64,000 bases of DNA from Antedon mediterranea (Eukaryota > Echinodermata > Crinoidea > Comatulida > Antedonidae), in assembly GCF_964355755.1 (NCBI RefSeq), contig NC_092677.1:23654101-23718100 (forward strand), read 5' to 3'. Numbering within the stretch: the stretch's first letter is position 1; the number at the start of each line of letters is the position of its first letter. Of this stretch, positions 47,901-59,900 are shown piece by piece. Position numbers and translations under genes: made by a program. The notes under the pieces are model-generated. The model was not told the DNA's origin and did not search any database. It saw nothing but the letters and a program-made list of their open reading frames with translations.

Positions 47901-50900
47901 ATAACCAATAAAATTTAATTTAATGAAGAAAAACACAAGAATAAACATAAATGTACGGTATACAGTATTTTCTTGATTTAGATCAATTAAATAAATAGTT
48001 TACCATCATTATTAAAATATTATTGTTTTCTAGGAGGCGCCCGAGTCCGGGATGACCGAGACGCAACTGGTGCTAGCCTATAAAATAAACCTGGCTAGCG
48101 ACAAGGGCGTATCCCCATACTTCATATGGGTTTAGCTTTGCAATATTTATTAGTTTGTTATGTTATCATATGATTCATGTAAATAATGAAAGCAATATTA
48201 TGTTCAAAATGTAAAACTAAAAAATTTTATCAAAGTATTCAAACAAAACACAATCTTACAATGCATCAATATACCGTTTTATCATTATTATATCAAATCT
48301 CTTTTTAATACTGAATATCAATCTCGTTTTAGCTCTGTAATATAAATTTTCTCTGTATACATATTTGTTTTATCTAGATTTCAACACAATATCAAAATAT
48401 TTTATATAATCTTTTAACCTCAGGCTGTGTAATATCACTTGAATATTCATTGATAAATAGATAGAGAGACATATACCGTAAAACCTCGAAAAGAAGCCCA
48501 TGGGCTTCTTCTTTTTTTAGTGCTCTTGGGTGGGCTTCTTTTTGAGATGAGCTTCTTTTCGAGATGGGCTTCTTTTCGAGAGTACTTTTGCAAACTTTTT
48601 CGAAATGAATGCTGTAAATTTAATTTACTAATTTAATAATTTAAATACAACAATGTGACTTTTGAGACATTTTTTCAACCATGAAATTATGTTTAATATA
48701 CCAATTAAAAAACAATATAAAAAGCAAAAAAACAGTCCTATGATTCACCGTCAAATACAATAATTTTGTCATCATCTCAATACAGTATGAGTAGTCTATC
48801 TCGAAATGAAGCCCATACTATCTTGAAAAGAAGCCCAGGGGGCTTCTTTTCGAGATGGGCGTCTTTTCGAGAGTACTTTTGCAAACTGTAGAGGGGGCTT
48901 CTTTTCGAGATGGGCTTCTTTTCGAGGTTTAAGCCCATGGGCTTCTTTTCGAGGTTTAAGCCCATGGGCTTCTTTTTGAGGTTTTACGGTATATATGTAC
49001 TGTAACCTTTACCATATTGTTTATTATTGAAATAAAAGTGGGTTTCCCCCACAAAAGAGAAAAAAAAATTAATTAATTTAAGCATACAGATTATATTTAT
49101 TTATTTTTTATGGTTGATGTAGTACAGGAAAGTCAATTGAAACTCAATTTGTCAATAAATTACATAGAGGGGGTTGCTTTATGTTTTGTTTTCAGGTTTG
49201 CAGGGGTTATCAGTTATTTTAAACATAACGTGATGTTTTACCCCAAAAATAAGTATTAAGAAAAACATTTAAATTTGTTTTTGACTGACATACAAAGTAG
49301 TGAGTTGTACACTACATGATTAAATTACTTTTATTGGTTCATTGGGGTTTGCCATGTTTTGTTGTGGTTTTTAGCAAAATCCCCACACCAGCACAAAATA
49401 TTCCCATCCCGTCAACGTTAAATTTTGTTTGTTTTCGTTTTCAATTTAATTTCTTTTTTTTTTGTATTTGCTATTGAATACAAACCAAACACAAACCAAA
49501 ACGCTCTCTAGAAACTAAACCACATAAAATTGCCACTTGCATTTGAGAAAAGTCCCGGACTCGTACAGGACCTGACCTCAAGATATTTTAGATTAAAATC
49601 CGACATCTTCAAACCAGATCATCACATCTTTTTGGTACTATATTTCGGTATTGTTTTCATTAATTTTTTCCTGGACACAGAATAGATCCGTCATAAGCTA
49701 CATAATTGTATTGTGAATGCAATTGTACAGTACACTATATTGAAATCTCGTTAACAAAACGACTTATTATGTTTAATTGCATTTCCGGAAGTTTGCCAGG
49801 CTGAAATTTGAAACCGAAACCGTAAATTGCACAACAAATAACACATTGCACGACAAAGAGTCAAGTTTTTGTTTGTGGTCCGTCGTATATCTACAGTGTA
49901 AAAGTGTTGATTTAGTTAAAGCAATTGGCAGACAGCATGAAACAACAGGCTTTAGTTGGGGAAAGATGTAGGAATTTGGCCGAAATGTGAAGAAATACAA
50001 CAAGGTCTTATCCAAGAAATTGTTTAAAAAATGCTATCATAAGCTACAGTATGAAATGCCAAAAACATAAAAAAAAAACCATTTCATTTCATCAGTATTT
50101 ATGGTCTGAAATTATGGAATGAGTATTGAGAGAAATTTTTAAATGATAACAATATAATATCAGATTATGCTAAATAGATAAATAATATGTTTGCATTATC
50201 TGCTTTCGTATGGTACTCATATTCTGCTAAGAGGGATCGTATTTATAATTGATATGATATTTTGTTTATTCATTATCAATAGATAAACTACAGATAAAAT
50301 AATGTGTGTAGGTTAGCATAAAAAAAATAACTCAACAGCGTTTCTAAGTTTCAATAGGATACTGTCCCTCTTAAATATTTCCATACAATGAGGTGCCTCA
50401 TTTATGGGGTATATTTTTGTAGGCCTGGTAGTATAGGAAGGTACATAAATTATGGAGAGGTACAGCATTTATGGAATACATTTCTGAGGGGCAGGGATTT
50501 TAGTTATACTGGATGCTACTGTAAGCTTATCGCTAAAGGGGTCCTACCTTTAAATCAATGGAAACTGGTGACCAGTGTTATCGCAATTGTTTTCGAGGTG
50601 TTAAATGCTAGTTGAAAGTCTCCTTAAAACTACATATACAGTAGTTACTGTAAATACACCATGTTATGATAAATAAAGTGTATACATAAATTGATTTTCA
50701 CATTAATACAAAGGGCTGGACCGGATGCTAACTGTACAGACAACAAACAAATGTCCGTGGGCGGCGTCTAACTAAATAGTTAAGCAACATTTTTTCATTT
50801 CATTCTTCTATTAACAGTAGTAAATCATATCAAATTTCGGAAAGGAACCTAATCCCTTCTCAAACAGAGGTTCCGAATCTTATAGTATAGTTCCTGTTGT

Positions 50901-53900
50901 ATTTTACGCCATGAGTATTTATAATCAGCTTCTTGTTAAAGTCCTGTAGGTTACTGGTGGATCGTATCACCGGTAAACCATTAAGTTGCCAAATTCATAA
51001 TGCGGCTGTGTTAACTTCAGCATAATAATGTAATTTCCGGCCAACTAGAGATGCAATTTACCATGTTTTTATGTTTGAGAGTACCATTTCCTGCTATCTA
51101 GGGGTGTAATTTAACAAAATCTCTTTGCCACAGGCCCTGCCATGGGGTTGAAAATACTTGGTATCAAATTAGAAGCCCCTATACTGGCGGTTACTGTAAA
51201 AATAGTGATTGTTGACCAATTTAGATGAAAGGTTGCAATATGTGTAGTCCAAATAAACCCGGATTTGTTTTATTTTTACTTTTCAGTTAGAAGCAAACAA
51301 TGTACCTCTGTGTTCAACAGAAACATGCTTAGGATAGATACAGATTCTTTGTGGGACAAATTATGCGGTTTTTACTTCTCTGTGTGTGGCCTTTAGATGG
51401 CTTTTTAGATAGAGCATTCATTTTTTGACCTTATAAAAATATTCTCCCCATTCAATGAAAAAAGTTATTAATTGGATACTGAACTCTTGTATTCTCTCTG
51501 AATTCTACTTTGGTATCAAAACTGACAAGTAGCTTATTTTAATTATGAATCTCACTGTAGTACTGGTCATCAATAACTTATATTTCTGTAAGACTAACTG
51601 TCCCTTTAGGTCAGTTAGCTTTGTGTGATGTTCTAGTTAAGAAAATTGTATTTTACTGCACCTAATTCTAGTTTTCGTAAAGTTGGTCATTAAAGTAGGT
51701 CGCATGTTAAATGTTCTATAAATTTTTTTTAACGACTGTACTTACAATACATTATATCATTTATTTTGCCATATAGAAAACAAAAACGAACATACAGACA
51801 GAACAAATGTAAATCAATGAGGCAGGATTACCTAAATGTTATAAAAACAAAATAACAGTTGAGAGGCTCTCCACAAAGAAATACATACAATATTATATTG
51901 TTAGTTACACTTTACACTACAGGTATTACAATATTTTAAAAAGGATTAAAATTGCATGAAAAATACATTTAAATTAGTAAAATATTTCTTAATGAACTCA
52001 GTAAAAGAAAAATATTAATACTATGAAGCTGGAATATTGTATAAAAATAAAAAGAATTTGGATATGGTTTAAAAACAAAGACTAGGTTCTTTCTATGATT
52101 TAAGTACAATAAATGTTGCGGATTATGGCTGGTTTTGCATTAAAAAAATACACCAGTTAAACACCCGATTCATCCTTATTGTAATCTGGTAGGGACGAAG
52201 TTAGACCAATACAATTATCTGCTATACATTCATCATCAGCCGTTGTCAGTCCACTGCTGGAAGAAAGCCTCAGCATGTTTCTGCCATAGTGAACGATCTC
52301 TAGCCGCTCCCTACCACTGCACTTTACCCCAATACTTGTCTATTTCATCTCGCCATCTCACTCTTTGCCTTCCTCTATTTCTCCTCCCATCCATCATGGG
52401 TGTCCATGATGTCATTAGCGAAGTGCATCTATTGTCTGTTCTCCTACTGATATGTCCAGCCCACTTCCACTTACTTAATTTGATAGTTCTTATAATGTCT
52501 TGGACTTGTGTTTGTTTTCTTACCCATTTATTTGTTTTTCTGTTGGTCTTGCAAAACTCCAAACAGTTATTAATAATGAATATTACTGGTCTTGAAAATT
52601 TAATAATGTTGATTTTATTAAAATATGGAAATACCAGACTGTTTGCTCCTAAAAGGTCAAATTCATGAAAAAAATTCACCTGCCTTGCTATCATTTCTGA
52701 CACGGAAGTGTAAGAGAGTTAATTGATCACAAGAGCACAATACGTCGGTTGCAACTCTGATATGATTCGTATCGGAAGCTTAAATCTTATTCTATACAGG
52801 TGCAACTCTAATGTGTGTGAATCAGCTTATAAGAAAGAATTACAACCACTTTTAACCTGTGTCCACACTGGCAAAAAATGAACATCTGAACAAAATGTTT
52901 TATTCTTTTGTAAAAGTACATATGTACTGCGCCTATGAGCAATCACTGATTGGATATAAGGCGCATTATAAATTATCATTATAAAATTATATATAATGGC
53001 TTGATTTATCAATTACATTATCTGAATGTTCATATTACTGTATTGTACAGTATAATGTACACAGATTTATGTAACTAGGAATTTGAAACCATAAGCGATA
53101 TCAAATCCAAGATCATATCGTGAGAGTGAAAATAGGTAATTTCCTGTGCGGTTTCCATAAAAAAATCACATGTTTTTTGTGTGTCCACACGTAAGGGATC
53201 AACGCCTCATTTATATGACAACCTTTCAATGTTTGCTTTGTTAATAATAATAATAATAATAATAATATTTATTCGGCAAAAGTTCATAAAGTACATTTTA
53301 CAATTCATCTTGCCAGGAGCAAGTAATAGGCATGAGCCCAAACAGAAAACTGCTCTTACTCATTTACCTTATGCCATTAACATGTCTTTCTACATATGAA
53401 TGTTTGTTTGTGGAGTCGAATTATATTACAGTAATACTAATAGTAATAGATTCTTTTTTTTTCTAAATGCCAAACTGCTTTGAAACACCGGGCCCAGTTG
53501 CTTTCTTAGATTGGTCTCCATCTGGGGATATCGAGTGCTGTATACAGTAGACCAGAGTGTGATTGTGTAATGATAATGTAATCAGACTGGCATATAATAC
53601 AGTAGGCATGGGTTTGAGTCTTTCGTGCCATATTTTGTACCATGATGCTTTACTATCAACTCTCGTCCTTCAGATGGAACATAAAGACATACAGTGCATG
53701 TTAAAGAACTTGGTAAACTACATTAAAAAAAAGGGAATTGTCTCCCGGTGTGCTGGTCTGAGTCTCCCGGTGTGCTGGTCTGAGTCTCCCGGTGTGCTGG
53801 TCTGAGTAGACTGCTTGCTGTCGTGATTCATAGAGCACCAAATTTCCTCAGTTTCCAGCTAAGCTTGAGGACAATTTCAAATATTTTCAGTTAAACTTGT

Positions 53901-56900
53901 TTTCAACATTTTGAATATATATATATTGTTTTATAATAAGTGATATTTAATTGTAATTTTGTTTTAATATATTAATTGTATGTTCTACCTTTCTAAATGT
54001 CTTTTATATTTTTATATTGCATTTTATTGTTCTGAGTGAAACGCTTATGTTAAACTTCAATCTTTCGTTTGATTGCAATAAAGTCCTATTCGTATTCGTA
54101 AATACCTAAATTTACCTTTTCATAATTTGTAAAGTTATATTTTGTAATTTTCTATGTTTTTCAGGATGGTTCCTACTTGGCAGAGTTCTTGATTGAAAAA
54201 GGATACATGGTAATGTATTATTTTATATAAAACACAATAAAATGTCTTTAGAATATACATGTTTTAAATAATAGGGAGTTTCAAATGAAAATAAAGAGCT
54301 TTGGCAAAATAACATACTTTGTTTATGTAAGAATATTATATTAGTAAGAAACTAATATTAAACTGTATTCATAATTTGATGTTGTGATTAATATCAAATT
54401 TGATGAATTTTTTGTCATAAATATCATATATAATTATACTTTAGCTTTTACAAAGGTCAAAGGTTAAACAAAGCACCAGTTTTTTTATTTTATCGATTCC
54501 CGCACAGGAAGCAATTTGCATAGTAATACCTGGCTGCTTTATCGTTTATTTTGGTCTTGCCCATTTCGGGTCATTCAATGCTTCTGGCGAAGGTGATTAA
54601 TCTCTATAAGAGACCACATTTATGACACCGAAAAAATTTGTACAGAAAGATGCTTGTCTGCTTTGCAATTGCGAAGCGATTGTTCTTGGTGTGAAGCAAT
54701 AGCGTGACGAATACTTTTCACCTATTCTGTCTCGTTTGTTATTCTAATTCAGAATTTGAAATTCTAATTTCTACAACTACTGTAGTAAATCGTAATTAGT
54801 GTGCTGTTGGCTATTCTAAAGATATTGTGTTTCTGAAAATAGATTTATCATTTACAAAATGTTTTTAAAACGAGTTGAAAGTTTGACATTAAAACCTCTA
54901 CAGAGATGATTAAAAGCTAGTAAAAAAATAAAATTAGTTTTAAAAATGATAAAAAAGACTTTCCATACAATTGTTGACGTTTTGTAAATATAATGCATAT
55001 ATTACTTTAAAAACATTAAACCATGAGATCATTACTTGTGTTAAATTGATGTTTTATGGTTAATGACGATAAAAAGAGGAAAACAATGCACTACCTATTA
55101 AGTAACTTGCGTCGTATGTCCTTTTGTGGACAATTTTGGGCCAGGCTTAGTTTTGTAGACCTAGCTGGTAAACATCGGTACCGTACCAACATCGTATGCT
55201 ACTGTAGCATAAGGCCTAGCCTGGAGTTGTCTAGTTGCTGTATTAATTGGACAAAGAGAAATATAAAGTTTTAACGTTTTAGTACTTGTCTTCATGCAGT
55301 AGGACACCCATATTAAGGGCACATTTGGTTTGGCCCTGAAGGTGTCCCTTTAATAGCAATTCTCCTGTAGTTTGAAAAATCAACTAATAAGATTTGTTTT
55401 ATATTGTATGTATCAACAGGTGCATGGTATTATACGACGGTCTAGTTCCTTCAACACAGGCCGAATCCAACACTTGTACAAAGATCCTGCTACACACAAA
55501 TCTGGAGGTTAGTAGGCAACAATAATCAGTGGCATACGGTGAAAAATCTATGTGTGATTAAAATGGAAGCTTTCAATTATTCCTAACCAACACATGTAAC
55601 TCAACACTTGTATGGGCAGCCATTAGGGCCTAAATAAAGAAAATAGTGAATCATTTTATTCCTTATGATGATATTTTTGTCTTTACGCCAACATTCAAAC
55701 GTGTTTGTGTTTATTCAATTCAACAAACATTTATTTACAAAGAAACAGCATCAGTTAGTTTTATTCATCAGCACAACATTATTTAACATACAGTAACCAC
55801 ACACCATCCCCTCAAAGTGCCTCAACTCTGTAATATTAATTTAAATCTCATGTTTTGCTAGTGATATTAACTAAACCCCTTTTTGGTACCTAAACATCGT
55901 TATTACTCTTTGCTGGTTGACAAGTATCATAAGATGAGATATGATGATTTGATAGTTTGTGCTAAATGTCATTTATTACATTACCATTCTCTATAATAGT
56001 ATAACGTTCATTTTTAAAAGTACTGTAGTAATCTGTACAGTTTATTTCTTCATTACTGTTTAAAAGAAATAGAATAGGACAACAATATTTAAAGTGCTGA
56101 CCACTGAAAGATAAAAACATAATTTTTAGAATTATTTCTCATTTCTGTACCCTTTGATCTGAGAGATGTTCATAATTAATAAGGTTAGTAAAATCATACC
56201 CTCTATTAAAAAGTATTTATGATTAAAAAGTGTTTAATAAATAATCCCCTAGTTAAAACTGTGTACAATCTGTATGCACAAACCTAGTAAAGAAAATTAA
56301 ATTGTTCAATTATTAATTTATTAATTATTAATCCGTCTTTTACCATAAACTTTTTTTTATTTAACTGTAATTTAGAAAATTTCTGTTAAATAAAATGTTT
56401 GTAATTGAGAAGTACATAATGAGAAGCCAGACAGTACTAACTTACACTAGGGTTTGGTCAACCAATAAAAACCACATAATGCAGAGTCTTAGAATTTTAA
56501 GATAAAACTTTATCTTTGGTTCCTGGAATGTTCTAAACATGTAAATGTTGTTCGCACACCCCATGATTATCATCAAATAAACTCCATTTACTCTACTATC
56601 AACCTTATTACACTACACAGAATTGTCTAAATTTATTATCTCCGATTGTTTAGATAAAAAAAAAATGTTTGTAACATTATTTATACTGTATAAACAATAA
56701 ACAACAATGTTAACAAAACCTAATGTATTTTGATGATACTGAAGTATATTTAAAACAAAATGAATAATTGATATTATTTCTGCTTGATACATTTATTCAT
56801 TTTAGCAATTGAATAAAATCATAAATTTTAAATTTATTTAATTTGTATGCTATTCCTGTCCAATAATATTACCAGCCGCTATCTGTGTAGTTAATGTAAA

Positions 56901-59900
56901 TTTCAAGGACCATATGCTATCATTTATTAACATTGTTTGTATGCTTTAGGCATCTATATCAGTATGACAACTGGTCTGTCATTTAAATAATGACGTTATT
57001 CCACTGTCAACTTCTTTTGAACCATAATTTGACCTGAATTTTTCCCAGTCAATTTGGACCATCTCATTCTCAGGTTTTACTGTAGTAAAAAGTATATAGT
57101 ATATATCTTGCACTACAGTAGTGTTGTTCCACCGTACCACGCCAAGAGCGTTACAGAGTCCTACCTATTTTACCATACTGTGAATGCCCAAGTGGTATAA
57201 TGGCAGGATGTCAGAAGAAGATTTCAACTTCAAATCATGGTTATAATGACTTTTGCTCATTCTCACAGATTCTCTCATCATTACAGTGTTTCAAAATACA
57301 GTAAAAACTCTCCCAATTCCGGACTTTTCTGAGGTCCCAAATTCTTTTTTACCATTATAAACACATTCTGAATCCTAGACTTTCCAGAAAACCAGACATA
57401 TTCCAGCCCAAAGGAGGTGTCCGGTATAGGAAGAGTTGACTGTATTATACATTTTTTTTTAGAAAGATAGAAATTAAATTAAAATTAAAATTTTTGTTAA
57501 CTGTTTTGAAATTCTTATTTGAGCTGACTGTTCTCCAGTCTATTTGCACTACTTCAAATTATTTGTTGACAATTAGAAAATGTAAATTTAGCATTTTAAC
57601 TAGTACAGGTGATTTATATGAATTGTTGTGTGTATATTTTTAATTCTTCTCCATCTTGAGGTTAATTTTTGTACAGTGTGTTAAATAGAAATTAGATTTT
57701 ATTAGTTATAATCATGTTGTCAATTGTATGACCCACTATACTGTACAACCCGTGGGAGAGGTGTGTCATTTACAAATACTTATTGACAATTTAATAAAAT
57801 CATAAATTTTATTAAAAGATGTGTAAAAAAACCTAGATTGTATAGAGTATCACGGTGCTGACGTCACGACGGTAGGTGGTGCTGCGTGGTTGCTAGCGCA
57901 ACCAAAAATGCGTCAGCCTGCCTGAGTGACTCCAAGATCACCAATGGTTTGGAATTGGCTTATTGAAATAGTCATTTTAAAACTTAATAATTTTCAATAA
58001 AACAAACTAAAATTTCAAAAGATCACTAAATATTTGTTTTTTAATAATCTATTTATTCTTCAACTACAGTTAAAGTTTAAAAAAATCAAGCTAAGGTAGA
58101 TAATTTGATAGAAATACAGATCTTCACTGTTTATCAACATAGTAGCGCTGAACGCATTTTTTGGTTGTCACTTTTTAACGCAGGGATGCGTCATTGTATT
58201 CATAAAGCCGATTTTTCACTAGGAGAATTTGTTCCCGCGAATCGAAGGATTTTTAGGCTTACATTTATTTTGTTTATTAATATTTGGATATTAAATTATC
58301 TACGTATTATTACTTTAGGTTTTTAAAATTTTTTATCATCAACAGATTTCTCAATAATGCCTCTGTTGTAAATGAAGATCAATTAAATATTCAGTATTTA
58401 TGAAAATGACTTCTAGGTATTTTGTAGGCTAAGTGCATTTCACACCTGGTCGCCTATTAAAAACCAACAAAGCATCTTTATACCACCGGATGTCATCTGA
58501 CAGCGGTGTTTAGCAAAATAAATCAAAGATTTTTTACAAAGTAATACTGTAGGTCTTTTGTAATTGGTCATAATTTTTTTTTTTTAAATAAGATTTATTA
58601 TTTAAGATCTTTAAATATTTCTTATTTAATTCCTCCTTGCTTTATTGTTTCCATCTGAATTCTTTTTTAAAATTAAAAGCAATTAATGATAATTATAAAC
58701 TCTGTCTACACCAGCGTTCCTCAACCTTTTTTGACCGTGACCCATGATCCTATTTTTGGAATTCTCGCGACCCAAACAAAAAACAACTGTAGATTTAAAA
58801 TCAGTGTTGTAGATTCTACAAAACTGAGAACATACAGTATCACATATAGATCAGTGTATAATTGATAACAAGTTTCAGTATCAAACAATTTCGCGACCCA
58901 TCAATTTTTTTTTTCATAGGTTGCGAAACGGCGGTTTATTTGGCCCAAAAAATGTGAATTGTCCATATATGTAGATGACAAATTTCGTTTTTGTAAAAGC
59001 ACAAGTTAACGGAGTACTTACTCGAACGTTTCGATCTCTATCAGAGATCCTTCTCAACTGACTGCGGAGTGTTAATGCAGCTTGGTCATTCTTGACGTCG
59101 TCTGTTGATGACGTCGTACGCCTCCGGTTGTATGTTGGAGGTTGTCCATATATGAACATGATGATGTCATATCACTACTATATTAGGGCATATAACTATC
59201 ATATTTGGGCACATCACACTGTTTTTTTTTCCAAATTAGTTTGATAGTGAAAACAGAGCTTAAGAGCATTTAATCCTTACTGTACTGTATATGGACATAA
59301 GTAGACCTATATTGGTTGTCTATTTTTCATGTCAAAAATCTGTTGCATTTTGTATTAAAAGCAGGCACCTTTTGACCATAAATTATGATTTTTTTGTACT
59401 TTTCTTACACTTCCATGTAAAGGCAAAACATTATTCTCCTGCATTTTTTTTTTCTATGCTAATTTTCTCCGTCCATTTAGCAAGATTATTTTGAATGGCC
59501 TAATCATAAACATTTAAATCATTAGTTACGGTATTACAATTAAAAAAATGTTGTAACTGCAGTAGAATAATCTTAACATGATCCCTAAATATTTTTTCCA
59601 CTCAGTTCTTAAAATATTATTTATATATTCTTATATTATTCATTAAATTATAAATATTTTTAAACATTTGTGTATTTGCAAAAAAAAATTCTGTTAAAAT
59701 TGAATAGTAATCTATCATAGTTGTCTAAAAATAAATTTTTATTTTTTCTTTTCACGTAAAAATATAATTAGGTTTAAAATATTTTTACACTAAATAAATA
59801 ATTGATGTTGTGAATTGGACATTTTATCTGTTTACAACTTATCTTATTTTACATTTAATATTAAAATTTAAATATATATTTCAAACTAATTTTAAATTGA

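Noticed and set aside
52243-52668. 141-codon + strand frame
   Set aside because: Antisense of the RTE LINE fragment, which reads convincingly on the minus strand.
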